Shown: piece after piece, positions 49,801 to 63,358 of the stretch
Layout of the letters: every line of letters starts with the position of its first letter
Numbering within the stretch: the first letter of the stretch is position 1
Assembly (NCBI GenBank): GCA_028564675.1
Contig: JAOVVO010000142.1
Coordinates: forward strand, 1-64,000
Reading direction: 5' to 3'
Source of the DNA: Onchocerca lupi
Taxonomy: Eukaryota; Nematoda; Chromadorea; Rhabditida; Onchocercidae
Length of the DNA stretch: 64,000 bases
The notes under the pieces: generated by a model
Told to the model about the DNA's origin: nothing
What the model saw: only the letters and a program-made list of their open reading frames with translations
The model's database searches: none
Translations under genes and position numbers: made by a program

Positions 49801-51100
49801 CTTAAAAGTTTAGGGTCTTTCCTACCCGTATAAGTGTTGCAAACGCATATATTCATTGTAGTCCTTTACTTTCTTTTCTTTCTTTACTTAATCGCAATAA
49901 TTTTTGTTGGACCCGCTGAATTTCCTTCAAAAAAATCTTTAAAAAAATATATAAAAGCTAATTATACCATGTCTTTATCTACTTTCACAGATTTTCGTCT
50001 TTTAATCCAAAAATTTCAAAAACAGTTCGGGTCATCAATTCGTGAAGTATTATTTTTTCTTTTCTGAAGTTAAACTTTTGAAAACTGAGGGAAGCATTTT
50101 TTTTTTTTTTTGCAGGCAAAGATGAAAGCTGAAAGAACCACCCTGGATAAATATGTTGAAATTGATCCACATTCCACGCATTGCGCTTCAAGCAGAAAAG
50201 TAATGGGGATTTATTTATATGTATTAAGTATGTGTGTATGGTTATCTGAAAGATACAGATTCCGATTTGTAGTATTTTGAAGAAAACATTACAGTTGCCT
50301 GTCAAGTCGATGCGCTGTTACGGGGATATGTATCCTGATTTGAACAACAGAAATATTTCCGATGTGGTATTGGTATCGATAAATTCGATATCTTCTGAAA
50401 CTTCTCCTAAACCATATCCTGTTGTCTGCACTGACCCAACATATGGGTGGAATTTCGGGAAAAAGTAAGCTGTATTTATTAGAGAATCAGATCTTGGGAG
50501 ATCTTTGCTATAGCACTGACAGTCAATTTGGCAGAAACCGGAAATTGTCGCATTTCGAGTTGATATTTCCATATTTTAATATCACTTGCTCGATTTCAGA
50601 TATGTTCGTTTACCATATTCTATATGTAATATGATTAATGGAACTGCACGATATGATATTATACAGACGGCAATTTCGAAACTTCTGGAACCGCTCAAGA
50701 CGTATAAGCAAATTGAGGTTCCTTTCACAGATTGGTTTTTTCCATGTTTATGTTGGTTTTTTTCCAATATAATCTTTAAATATTAATTTCTTTTCAACAG
50801 GAATGTATCAAGAGTTATTCACGTACGACAAGTTTCGCTGCACTTGGACAACTTTTCGAAACAGTTCTGAATGAAACATTACGTGGGGAATATCTTACCA
50901 TCGTAGTACCTTTCATGGCAAAATTAGCTTTGCAAAGTCCGAGTCTCATAACTCAAGTAATTCATTTAAGTTTGCTACTGCCGTTCTGTCAAAGTTATAC
51001 TAGTTTCAAATTTTACAGTATTTTAGCAATAACTATATATATATATATATAGTTATTGCTAAAATAATATATATATATAGAGAGAATATATATATATATA

Positions 51101-51134
<34 letters not shown>

Positions 51135-53400
51135 TATTTCAGTATTTTATGTTATGCCATAAATTCTAAGACATTAGAAAGTCTTTATTTATATTTTTTA
51201 ATATTTGCACAATGGGTAGTATAATCAGCAGTTATCTTCATTTTACATTTAACAATTACAGGGTAGTTAATTTCAAGAGAAAAAATCATAAAGAAGTAAC
51301 GGAGAAGAGAGCATAAGTTAAGTAAATCGTTGTTGACATGTTTTATTGTTTGCTTGATAACTTTTTTGTTCTAGCCAATACCGATATTGCGGCGTGGGAA
51401 TATTGGATCGGTAACAATAAGTCAACATCAAGCAGCATCACTACTTGCTCACGCATTCTTTTGCACTTTTCCAAATCGTAATACTGTCAGCAACGAATTG
51501 CCATCAGTTAATTTCTGCCGTTTGTTCAGTTTGCATTCTGCAAATGTGGTAGAAAAACTACGATGCTTGATGCATTATTTCCATATGATTTCGAAGAAAA
51601 GTAACTATTATTTCCCTCATTTTTCTCCGAAAAGTTTTAAGTTATCGACGATAAAGAAAATTGCTTTTGAAGTTGGAAAAAAATTATGAGTTCGTGCAGA
51701 AGTGTAGAAAAACAGACTTTGCAAAAATTGTTTACAGTGCCGACAGGACTGTTGACGATTCGCCGACAGAATGGTTCGGCACCAAACTGGTCTTCCATGC
51801 ATTTACCCTTATCAGAGCTTTATGTTAGTCATACGGGTACGATAGAAAACGATGGTTATGGCATGTTACAAGTGGATTTTGCCAATGAATTTATCGGAGG
51901 AGGCGTATTGAGCAGTGGCTGTGTTCAGGTAAAGTGTGGAACAGCGATCTAATGTCAGAATTACTCTTATTTTTATTTATTCTAAAGCTTGTTGAAAATA
52001 TTTTGTAGGAAGAAATCAGATTTCTTATTTGCCCGGAAATGATTGTATCGATGATTCTATGCGAAAGGATGCATCATAACGAAGCAATCGTTATTTGTGG
52101 TGCGGAACAGTTTTCTGATTATGTCGGTTATGGTTCATCGTTTCGTTGGCGTCCAATGAAGAAGATGCATTCATTCCCAAGGTTTTCTTTTTTTTCCTTT
52201 GATTTTATGAGAATTCTTTCTTTGTCGTTTAAAATTATTTTAATATTATATTATTTTGATTTTTTGGTTCCTCATGAATTGACATTCATGGGAAATGTTT
52301 GTAATTTTTATAACAATCTATAGACATGGATAAACGAAAGAATTTGGTGTGAACATTCTAGGCTTTTTTAAAAGAAGTAGAAATAGTGATTGCAAAGGTT
52401 CATTATAAGAAGGTTCCTATTACTGAATGATGAGATGTTTCTGTTTACGTACCACACGAATCTTATTTTCAGGGATCGCTTTAATAGGCTGTGTTGTGAA
52501 TTGGTGGCAATTGATGCTCTGCCATTTTCCAATAAACATGAACAATTTAATATCGATCTAATAGATCGCGAATTGCTCAAGGTATAGGTATTAAATTATA
52601 TAGATGATTTCCTTCTTTATTTTTATAAAGATTTACAAAAATAGAATTTCCAGGCTTACGTTGGCTTTACTGTAAATAATGGAACGATGAAGCCGGTTGC
52701 TACTGGCAATTGGGGTTGTGGTGTATTCGGAGGCGACTTGCACTTGAAAAGTAATTTTTTGTCAGTCCGTTACGATAGCCAGTCTTTCTGTCAATGTTAC
52801 ATATTTATTCGACTTCTGATTAGCTTAATAAATATTTAGGTTTGATCCAACTTATGGCATCGTCTACTCAGAAAAGATGTCTTTATTACTTCACATTTGG
52901 AGATCGGAAGTTTGCAGAAAACTTCAATGAAATTTATAAGATACTAGTGCAATCTGGTATTACAGTTGGTATGTTTGAAAATTGTCATGGAAAACCGCCA
53001 GGCCATCTAATTGCTTAATATAGCTTATTTTCTCTGATAATGATGCATCAAATCTTGACACGTCCAGGCATCTCAAAGCTGTTTCTCATTGTGTCAGCTC
53101 ATTCACTTTAATATCGGTTAGGTTTTCGGACCACGGAATTTTGTGTCTGGATATTCTGGGAGTAATTTCTATCGAACTTAAACACTGTCAAATTGTTAAT
53201 ACTTTTCTCTCGCTTTAGAGCGATTAGATTGTGTAATGCTAGGTCGTAAAGTCGCATAAAAAAACTGCTGAAAAAGACTACTTTCAGGACAGCTGTATGA
53301 TATAATAAAAGACTACTGCTCTGAATATGACGAGAATAGTTCTCCGCTGTTGTTCGAATATATCTCCTGGAAAATTAAGGAAAGTACAGCGTTTCCGTAG
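49149..53400 (+). CDS. poly(ADP-ribose) glycohydrolase (PARG)
   Basis: Hydrolyses poly(ADP-ribose) chains after DNA damage, mainly in the nucleus. Exons: 49149-49408 (first ATG 49195), 49636-49760, 50116-50199, 50295-50464, 50600-50717, 50801-50956, 51375-51600, 51738-51928, 52009-52181, 52473-52581, 52654-52750, 52840-52968, 53288-53400; 634 residues from 49195. The PARG signature GGG-X7-QEE is intact (GGGVLSSGCVQEE, about 418-430) and is split by an intron between Q and EE. Other family blocks: QPIPIL, SQHQAASLLAHAFFCTFPNR, GMLQVDFANEF, ATGNWGCGVFGGD, YFTFGD. An N-terminal QTTLDAFC (33-40) looks like a PCNA-binding PIP box. The 5' end is unresolved: the first exon listed opens after CAG at 49148 and needs a phase-2 partner, or is trans-spliced with translation from 49195. 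AATAAA lies at 53507-53512. Confidence 0.88.
49766..49797. repeat. poly-T homopolymer
   Basis: About 32 T just after the donor of the second PARG exon. Confidence 0.8.
51019..51066. repeat. 48-bp perfect palindrome in PARG intron
   Basis: Arms TATTTTAGCAATAACTATAT and their exact complement meet in a central TA run. It is followed to about 51134 by TA and GAGA repeats. It lies in the intron 50957-51374. Confidence 0.85.
51067..51134. repeat. TA / GA compound microsatellite
   Basis: Alternating TA runs broken by GAGA, ending in a GA run, directly after the palindrome. Confidence 0.8.
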
Positions 53401-54243
53401 TAGGGTAGTTGCTTATCTCGTATGTTGGACAGTTTGTCATTTAGATATATATAAAAGATGTATATTACTTGTGGACTTTCACATAACATAATTATCGCTA
53501 TGATCCAATAAATACTACTCTAAAAGACTATTTTCAAACACTGTCTGCTGGAAAAAAAATAATCTTTTGGATCCTTATCGATCATTAACAGCCCGTCGTT
53601 GCACTATATTCTAGAAAATGAGAAACATATCTATCTTTGTGCATTTCTTAAAGCAGCCATCAATAACTGCTTCCATTAAAAGGCAAGTTTTTACTAAGAT
53701 TTCATTTTTATGAAGATGTAGGCAAATATTTCGCATACATTATATTTCTTACATTAAATCTTTTTTCTAAATACATCATACATACAATGTTATTTTTCAC
53801 AAAGAAATTTACTGCATATGAATATTTCGCTAGTAAGGATTCACAGTCTATTAGGAGTTCGAAACTTGTCCATATAAAATGCAATTAATGTCTAATATCA
53901 TTATGTAAAATACTTCACTCTCAATTTCTCTTGCACTTGTAAACCGTTTGAATTAAGGTAATAAAATTAGACTAGTGGAAACTCTTTTGCGTAGTAGAAT
54001 GACTTATAATTTAATCTACATTACCCATCAGCCTTTTTTTCAAGTTTCCTAGTTTTCCCATAAAGTGTATAGATATAAATTCAGCAATACTGCAAAACAT
54101 TCCGATTGAAGCATTCTACAATATGAAAACTACTGATTAATATCATTAATCACCTGAATTCACAGATACTCGAGAAAAAATGATTAAAGCATAAGACAAA
54201 TTATCCACAAAAATCCATCAAACGATGGTTTAATTTAGACTCA
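53401..54243. other. intergenic region between convergent PARG and OGDH
   Basis: 3' UTRs of both genes; PARG AATAAA at 53507-53512. Nothing else recognised. Confidence 0.6.
53507..53512 (+). terminator. PARG polyadenylation signal
   Basis: AATAAA 106 nt after the PARG stop codon. Confidence 0.55.
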
Positions 54244-57200
54244 TTATCCACATATGAATTCGTCAAGATCAGCTTTCCGAACATTCAGGGTGTCTGCCAT
54301 AAAACTTTTCAGCTCGACGTAGTGAGTGTATTTATTACCTGTTGCTGGTGATGCCGATGGCTTCCGACCAGCATACTTAAGCAATCTTCCCTGTCTGAAA
54401 TCCCCAAAAATCTTGTAAATTGATCTATAAAACAGAGCAGTTTCCTCAATTGAGGAGAATAAAATATTGGTATTTGTTTAAAAATCATTCCCAGAATGAG
54501 GAGGGCGACACGTGAACACCATTCCCAAAATCCAAAAGAACATACTTTGCCAGAAGTGTTTTAAGTCTTGGGTGCACGAATCCCCAAGCACCCATATTTT
54601 TGTGTTCCTCTTGTGTCCAAATAAGTTCTGCTTTGTCATATTTGAGGCACTCCTTCTCAATTAAGTCGTATGGAAAAGGAGAGATTTGTTCAACACGACA
54701 TATCGCTACCCGTGAGTCTAAATTCAGATGTTTCCTTGCAGATACCAAGTCGTAATAAACTTTACCTGAAATACATGAAATTACTATTAGTAGCAGATGC
54801 AATAAAGCTAGGAAGTTAATCCGTAAAAGCCTCCAAAAGGAAGAGAATGAAAGCGAAACGGAATAAAGACAGGAAAACAATAAAATCACACCAGTACAGA
54901 AAACCAAGCGCTCCACTCCATCTGGATTTTGACTAGCACTTCCGTTTTCTGGAATAACTCTGCAGAATTTAGTGCCAGGCAAGAAATCTTCAATGGGAGA
55001 ACGAGCTAATGGATGACGAAGAAGCGATTTCGGTGACATAATGATAAGTGGTTTCCTATAAAAAGTTCTTGCAAATCACTTGAGAATATTCATCACAGAG
55101 AAATAATATCACCAATTCAAAGAATTACCTGAAAGGCATCGCTACTTGTCGTCTCAAAAGATGACAAAAATTGGAAGGTGTTGTGCAATGTACGACAATC
55201 CAGTTTGTGTCATATAACTGCTGCGCTTCGAAAGTAGGCCCAAAAGCAGTGTGCTGAAATCAAACTATGAAAAGCTACTTTACTTTGACTATTCTTTCGC
55301 AATGACCTTTCCTGCCTCAAAGATTAATATTTCTTGCACTAGAAGTCTACCTCAACATCGATTTCGTCATCTTCATTAGACATTTGCAAAAAACGTTCCA
55401 AACGTGCACTACTATGTTCAGGACCCATCCCTTCATAGCCATGTGGCAGTGCCATCACTAATCCAGACTGCCGAATCCATTTTGACTGACCTTAAAATAA
55501 TAACGGGCTATTTACATATTAGAGTATAAAGTAGCGATTTGTGAGTGCAGTATTTCATATTTAAAAGGAATAAATAAATGTCAGAATACCTGAAGACAAG
55601 AATTGATCAATAATACACTGAGCATTGTTTGCGAAATCTCCGAATTGTGCTTCCCATATAACTAGCGAATTCGGATCCACCATTGAATAACCGAGTTCAA
55701 AACCGAGAATTGCATATTCCGAAAGTGATGAATTAGAAACGCTATATTCAGCTTGCTGAAATGTACAACAGATTACTGTATTGGCTATAAGTTGAAGTTT
55801 CAAACTATAAAGGTCCCATATTTATATCTATGTGTTGAACTCGCTTAATAGTGACGTTTTTATTAGATGTCTATCAATTTTGATAGCAAAAAGATCTTTT
55901 AATATTCTGAAGAAGTCAATCTCCGCAAAAACAAAATATTAGCATAGCAGTGATCACAACCGACAATTATTTTTTAACGAAAGAATCTTGAATTTGTTTT
56001 TATATTAGCGATGATAACTAAAATCAAAAGAAATGGAAGCACTTTATCAGAGAGATTGTCCAGTGGATTATACGTTTTTTGATCCACTTTTTGATCATGC
56101 AACACATGATGCCGGTGTGAAAATGTTCCTCTTTCCACATCTTGTCCCGATAATCGAACATGAATTCCTGAAATTTCAAAAGATTAAAACTTGCGGTATT
56201 TCTTTATATATATAAAAAAAGAGAAAAAAAAAAAAAAAAAACACAGATACCTTCGAGAAGAAGCGATCCAAAAGCAACAGCTTCCCCCATTGCCCAATCA
56301 AAACTATTATCTTCAAGCATTTGACGTCGTCCTTTCAATATTCTGTCCAAACCCCGATGAAGATTAAAATCTGCATTTTCGGTAGATTATAATAAGAATT
56401 TAATCAAAAAATATAAATTTGATTTAGGAAATGATATGTAATCCAACCATGCAAGCACAAAGAATAACTTCCCAACAAGAAGCAGAAAATAGCATGCTAT
56501 ACATTTTCATATTTTAGTTAGAATTTGGAATGCATAAGTGCATGATTTCAAAGTACTTTCACATCCCTTTTTAATTTTTAATGAGTACACTGAATGTTTT
56601 TTTTTTCTTTTTCATTTTTCAGAAACTTACCTTATCTGCGTTATTTCAATGTTCTCATTTTTCAAAATTAATGAAAAAGAAAAGGAAGTACCTTCTGGAA
56701 CTGATGAAAACTTCTCAATAATATGCCTAATCGTTTCTTTTGCAACACCAGTTGTTGGGATTTTGAGCGGGTCACGTTTTTTGAAGAAAGTATCCCACGG
56801 AGAATCGATCCAATCTCTGTGACGAAGATATGTTACTTTTTGCGCCTCTTGATAAGCATTCTCCAATACATCATTGTATTTGGTCACTTCATCCTACAAA
56901 AATTAAAATTACTGATCTATGCTTTTAATAAATATATAAGTAATTCACTATTTGACTAGCGAATGGACTAAACGAGATACTTTAAAAACTAAAATTCCAA
57001 GCTTCTTTCAAATGTTTATATTTAGTGACATCCGACTTTCCGTTACGCTGCATTGAATCATTGTATGATTAAATGTAAATATTTAAATGACTATTTCCTT
57101 TTTGAATTTGCAATAAGTACAAAATTTATACCTCTACATATTGCTCATTGACAATATTTTCAGATAAAATTTGCTTTTGGTATATTGCAAGCACCGGTTT

Positions 57201-60200
57201 TGTCTCTTTAACACGCTGGTACATCAGTGGTTGAGTAAACATTGGCTCATCAAGTTCGTTATGTCCATATCGTCGATAACATACCAGATCAATGATAACG
57301 TCCTAAAATTGGCATATAGGAAATCTGCCCTGAGATACGGTGTAAAAAAGACAGCGTGTTTATAAAAATGAAGATACAATCCAACCAACCTTTTTGAAAG
57401 TACGACGCCAATCAGCAGCTACATTACAAACATGCATAACTGCTTCTGGATCATCACTATTCACGTGGAATATTGGACACCCAACGACACGTCCAATATC
57501 CGTACAATAGGGAGATGATCGAGAACATCGTGGGTCGGTTGTAAAGCCAATCTAAATCACTAGTTCTATGATCCTGAACGTTATTGTAAAGCAATTTTCA
57601 ATGAAAAATTAAAATTTTTCAATTTCGAAATGTGGTTTTTAAAGAATTCTTATGCTTTAGAAATGTGATTATTTAAAGGAAATACAGCAATACGATAAGG
57701 CTTGAAATAAATATGCTATACCACTTACCTGGTTATTAACGACAAAATGGATAGTTCCATGGGTAGTATAAGCTTTTAAATCATTAAGATTAAATGTTTC
57801 CATAACAACACCTTGTCCAGAAAATGCTGCATCGCCATGCAGTAAAATTGCCATTGTACGATCACCGTTTTTATCACCATTGTAAAATGACTCCGCACGT
57901 ACCTTTCCCAAAACTATGGGATCAACGGCTGAAAAAATGGAAATGAGAGCATCGACGGTAAGAGTATTTGAAATGAGATCTTTGGAATCTTTCTATAAAA
58001 GTAAACGAAAAACTAGTTGATTTCTCTATAATATATATGCATCTCGGCTATGTGAATAGTCCAGAACTACAGAGACTACCTAATTGTTGAGCTTTTTGTT
58101 GTTGAATCGTTCTCAAACAATAACGATATGTCCTCGTCCGATTTTTGGGAGAATGTAGCAGGACCAAAAGGCAATCCCCTCTCGCCATTGTTCTCTTCGG
58201 AAAAAGATCATAAATTTACCTTCAAGATGAGATGGATTTGCAACAACAGCAATTTTAATTTTCCTTCCAGAAACTCGATTGAAACGTTCCAAGCAAATGC
58301 CAAGATGATATTTTACATCACCCGATCCTTCATCAGCCGGTTCTAATGTAGAAAATTGTGACAGAATCACTGGTAAAGGCTGGCGACAAACATTTGCTAA
58401 TATGTTTAATCGTCCCCTAAAAATTGTTTTGTCTCTCCACTATAAAAAGGACTTAAATCCGACAAAACAGATAAAGTTACATGTTTATATCAGAGCATTC
58501 CTCCCTTCCTCTCGGTGATTCCAAAGCAAATATTTAACTTGAAATTTTCCGTTTTAAAAATTGATATGGGAATATTACCGATGAGGCATCCCAATCACGA
58601 CAGAATCAATACCACTCGCACTAGATGCGTCAATTACTTGTTTGGCAGCTGGTATTAAGACCTCGCAACCTTCGAGACCAAACCGCTTCTCGCTTGGCCA
58701 CTACAACTTGATAAATTAGTTTTGGAAGTGATTTCAAAACAAATATCCAGCTTACGATCAAATCAAAATCACAGTAAAAGACCAAATGTTTCAAACAGTA
58801 ATTAAAGTTGATTGCTAATTCAAATTTGAATTCAGAGAAAAAAATACGCTCAAGCAACTGATTTTTTTTTCTTTTTTTGCAGTTTCTCATCTCAACCAAC
58901 ATATGTTGAAACTTAGATAAGATGGTGTGCTAGAAATAATATATTATTCTTATAATATCTCAGATCAACATTGCAGGATCTTCTAAATCTGCAGAATGAA
59001 TGTGCATAAAGTAATGAATCCAATATGGAAGTGATCCACGAAAGATATCACTTGTACCTTTTTTGCCAAAAATTCTTCAAATTTTGTCGATCGAATTAGT
59101 CGCTTGAATAATGTTTTCTTTTGCTCATGCGTAAGCTCTGATGCACAAGGATTTTCGAATCTTTTACGAACCCATTCCAACTGTTCAAAGTTAGTCAAGT
59201 GCATATATTCAATTCCCGTATGCGAACAATAAATAGCCTAAACCACAGAGAAAAGCCAAATATTTAAAATAATGATTGTTGCATGTCGTTTTGGACAGCA
59301 ATTAAATGAGGAAAATACCTTGAGACGACTAATTATATCCTTTAGTTTCAGCGATTTTTTATCTCCACCAATAAATGTTGACATTGGCAAAAGAAATTCT
59401 TTATCCATATCAGCATCCGTGAGTCCATAAAATGCAGGATCTAATTCTGCAGGTGTAGTATCAGTCAAGCCTACATTACTGATGCCCAGCGGGTCCAAAT
59501 TTGCAATATTGTGTCCACGAGTCTGCAATTGGTAATTTAGATTTTGTAAAAAATAAATTGAAATGCTGATATGCAGAAGAGATATGTTTGAAATCACCTG
59601 ATAACTTCTGATCAAAAGTTGAACTTTGAGATGTTCATCTATAATCTGTCCTGATATATTTAACAAGTTTCCAACTTCCACTGCAGGCGCTACAGCAGAT
59701 GAAACAAAGGCTAATCCTTTTGGAGGTGCAGAATATGCTTGTCCAGGTGGTAAGCCTAAAATTAAGTTAATATAAAACTAGCCACAATAATGTATAAGAG
59801 AGAAAAATTAATTAAATGCTATACAGTATCGTAAGACAAGCAAGTTTACTTCGTTCAACGTTCTGGAAATAAGCATTCCATGAGGGATGAACCGATGTTG
59901 GACTTTGTCGCCATGCTTCATACATCTGTTCGATGTAAACCGTTGAAGTACCGTTCATAAATGGCTCCTCCTGTACATAAAAGAACTAACCGCTATGATA
60001 TTTTTTATAATTTATATATAATCAATTTTTTGAAGACTCTTAAATGCTTCACTTGTCATAATGAATCTTTTGATTTTTTACTTATTCAGTGCTATGGATA
60101 ATAAAATAATCCAGTGCCCTAAAATCGTGCTCAGACCAATTCAAAAAGTATCATTTAATTTAAAATTCCACACATAAAAACAAGAGTTTAAATTATTCCT

Positions 60201-60495
60201 TTTTGTTGGCCTTTTATCGAATAATAATACACATCGTTCAATGAGCTTTTTAGTGACGCTATCGAAAAAAAAAAAAATTAATAGCAATGCGAAGAAATCC
60301 TTTAATCACGAAAAAACTGTGAAAGTGGATACTAACTTTGACAGAAGTAGCAGCGCTGAATTTGTGACGTAGTCCAGAAATAATGCATTGTTTTCTCGTT
60401 AGTTTGCTCGTAGACAGTGCAAAACTGGAGAATTTCTGACGTCTTAGTAACGTAAGTAATATCTTACTTTTCGAAAAATTTGTTCGTCGCAACAT
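54244..60495 (-). CDS. ogdh-1: 2-oxoglutarate dehydrogenase E1, mitochondrial
   Basis: Thiamine-diphosphate E1 of the TCA-cycle 2-oxoglutarate dehydrogenase complex in the mitochondrial matrix. Minus-strand exons: 60495-60337, 59970-59850, 59755-59598, 59522-59319, 59237-59058, 58700-58579, 58416-58220, 57928-57729, 57551-57390, 57302-57132, 56893-56692, 56370-56251, 56167-56043, 55755-55590, 55490-55351, 55253-55129, 55055-54892, 54765-54546, 54394-54244; all in phase, 1028 residues, the usual metazoan length. The N-terminus (MLRRTNFSKSKILLTLLRRQ) is a basic presequence. Landmarks: EEPFMNGTSTVYIEQMYEAW, RGHNIANLDPLG, GDVKYHLG, ANPSHLE, the ThDP motif from GDAAFSGQG (412 onward) to NNQ (445-447), RHHVLHDQ, SSLSEYAILGFELGY, GPEHSSARLERFLQ, SPKSLLRHP and the end ATGNKYTHYVEL. 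It is not the DHTKD1 paralogue. A CAG acceptor ends 17 nt before the ATG. Confidence 0.96.
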
Positions 60496-60512
60496 TTACT
60501 TCCTTTCCAACA

Positions 60513-60519
60513 CTGCGAC
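60513..60519 (-). promoter_or_regulatory. ogdh-1: probable spliced-leader acceptor of ogdh-1
   Basis: Minus-strand TGTCGCAG precedes a 17-nt leader and the ATG at 60495; no upstream exon is evident. Confidence 0.35.
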
Positions 60520-63129
60520 AAATCGACCGTCGTCTTCAAAATGGTAATCGTATAATGTAAACGCTGAACAGTTATGGCAGAAAAACATTTTTTTCGGAGA
60601 AATCCAAATTCTGTACTTTCTAACCATATGACTTGATACTTCAAACTAATATACTGATTTTCCAATACGAAAAAACTGTTTTTCGATCAGAAAATATTTC
60701 ATCAACGAATCATTAATCATTATTCAGAATTTTCGTCACTCGTAATATATTTTTCTTCGTATGTTTCTAAGCAAACCAGAAAAACTATTTCATTTGTTAG
60801 TAAGCTACAAATCGTCTTGAAATTATCAACTTAAGGTGAAGCTATATGTAAACATATGCTAGAAAATAACACATAAGCAAATGTAAATAAAGAAAAGGAG
60901 AGATATCCTATTAAATTATAATAATCAAGGTGGGAAGATATTTTCTGTCCGGAAAAAGTCTAGAAACTAAAGATTAGTAGGTACAAGACATGACTTCCCT
61001 TTTTTTTTTTAGATTATATCTAAATCATCACATTTTTATACATGTGGGAAACTGCTCTTGAAAACATAAGGAGGAAATAAAACTCGTGGATCTGTAAAAA
61101 TGACGTAGAATTTGTAAAAATCTGGATAATTCAGATCGCACGTAACAATTTGTGAAACGCCATACTTGTTCAATATTTATAAACTTAATCTGAAATGGCA
61201 TTATTTAACAACTAAAAACCTATAATCTATCAATGATAAGTGGAAAGCAATAGGTGCACATAATATATAATACATATAGCTTATGAAGAGACCTGAAGCA
61301 ACCTGCCGTATTCCGACGAAAGCTAACAATTAAGCTTGGTAAAAATAACAAAACATTTTATTTTCAGCAATTTCATGCAAATATATGCCTTTTTGAATTA
61401 AATGTAATAAGTCAGATCTATTTATTGTATCGTCTAGAATAAAGAACAGTCGAAGATCATAAAAATGAACTTGAAGAAGAGTTGATGATAAAAATTAGCT
61501 AATAGAGAACCAAACAAACACAAAATGCTGGGATATGTTCAATCAATCCTGAAATAACGAAACTTCCCGAATACACCCAGTAAGAAAAGAACCATTTTTT
61601 CTCGTCGCTACCGTGGAAATATCAACAAATGGAACTTCCCAAATCTATTTCAGCTTGTGAAAATCCAATCATTTCTGTGCACGGGCCGCGGCCGCACTTC
61701 AAATGTTATCATTCGGACTTCACATCTTGGTTTTTTCATTCTGAAAGTTGGTGTGGTCTGATGCGTCAGGTGATGTCTCTTCTTATTGCTTAGTTTTGTT
61801 GGATTTTGAGAAGTTTGATTATTTTGCCTGCTTCTGTCCCAACTCTTTATCATCCATGCAGAAATTTCTAACTTCACTTAGTTGCTGCATTCGTCAGCTG
61901 TTTGAAAGAACCTTTGAAATGTGTATGAACAGAAGAAAGTGTTGTAAGGTATTATTTTTTTCTTTATACCATTTTTGTCACTGGTCAGTGGATTGAACGA
62001 AATGGTTTGATGGTTGGTTTCCTTATCTTTTTCTAGAATGCTCTAGTATGATTCGTTTTTCTTTTTTTTTTTTTGTTTGTTTTTGATACGTTGTCATATC
62101 ACCATTTGTAAGTTCCATTTGAGAAACACGTTGCATCAATGGTCTCGATAATTGTTAATTAACTGAATAGACTGTCAGTGATCCATCAAAAATTGGCATA
62201 CAGCTGCTGTTTCATAAATCACTAGTAATCTTTCTTTTTTAGTCGTTTGATCAATCCGTTGAATAGAACTGTTTAATGATATTCAATAAACAAAAATATC
62301 AGATCAGTTTTGAAATTTCGCGTCAGTTTAGAAATAGTTCAGGATTATGATGTATTAATTTTGCATTAAACAGAATAGTTAGAAAGAGCAATAGAAAATT
62401 GTATGGTTTTGTTCAAATCAGTGAAGGCATGTTCATTTTCTTGAAATATTTTTTTGTTAGGATATTACGGGAGTCATTAAGGATATGGGTGACGGACAAT
62501 CATAGAAAGCAGTTTTTTTTCAGCATTTTGTTTTTCCCAATTTGTGATTATTTTGTAGTATATAATAACCCTGAATCTTATACTACCTGATGAAATCACA
62601 TCCAGACAGATTATCTCCATTTGGTTGAGCAGGGCGGCCAGATTTGAAGACGTAGCTCCATAAATATTATCATTGGATCGACAAAAACATTCCCCGAGTT
62701 TTTTTTTTTTTTTCTAAATTCCAGTGTGATTATAAAATTCATCTAATTTTCACTTCACAGTTTCGCATAGTTTTTGCGAAACATTTGGCTATATTCTTCA
62801 TGTGCATTTGTGTAGTGTGTGATGTGTGCGCGTGTCTATATATATATATATATATGTTTGTATGTTTGAATGCATAAATTTATAACTTAAGTTTGTAGAT
62901 CATTCATTGGTACGTCAATATAATCAGCTGTACATTATCAGTGATGCTTGTGATTTCTTGTGCACGTATATCACCTAAAAGCTGTTATCGCTCTTTTTCT
63001 TTGCAGTCCAGCATTCTTATACATATATATATAAAATCTATTCCCTCTCCATTTTTTCTACTGTTTCTCATTCCACTTCACGTTTTTCTGACTATTCCAT
63101 GATTGAGTAGTTACATAAAGTTGTGTTTT

Positions 63130-63164
<35 letters not shown>

Positions 63165-63332
63165 CAAATTTAATCGATTAGGCTTCGAATCTGTTCAGTA
63201 TTCCATTAATATTTCCATTTATCAATAATATCGTTACGCTTCCCATGTTTCTTTTCTTTTTTTTTTTTTAGAAAACTTATATATCGTTGTAATGTTCTTT
63301 CAACATTTCTTGTTATGAATTATGAGAGTTTT
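60520..63332. other. intergenic region between divergent ogdh-1 and ubc-1
   Basis: Presumed promoters of both genes. It holds a GC island (GGGCCGCGGCCGC) at about 61684-61696, a TA run at about 62838-62854 and a poly-T of about 34 at 63131-63164. Several short frames exist on both strands with no recognisable protein. Confidence 0.55.
63131..63164. repeat. poly-T homopolymer
   Basis: About 34 consecutive T, about 195 bp upstream of the ubc-1 start. Confidence 0.8.
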
Positions 63333-63340
63333 GGTTACAG
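63333..63340 (+). promoter_or_regulatory. ubc-1: probable spliced-leader acceptor of ubc-1
   Basis: GGTTACAG ends 18 nt before the ATG at 63359, with no upstream exon in sight. Confidence 0.4.
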
Positions 63341-63358
63341 CGCTTGTTTGAGTAAGTT

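Noticed and set aside
49991..50046. Possible extra PARG exon after TTTCACAG
   Set aside because: Neighbouring exons end and start in phase 0. In that phase this segment hits TAA after four codons; its open frame does not fit.
54485..54545. Read-through of ogdh-1 exon 18 to an in-frame TGA
   Set aside because: A GTATGTT donor at 54545 joins in phase to 54394, restoring the conserved OGDH C-terminus ending ATGNKYTHYVEL...ICG.
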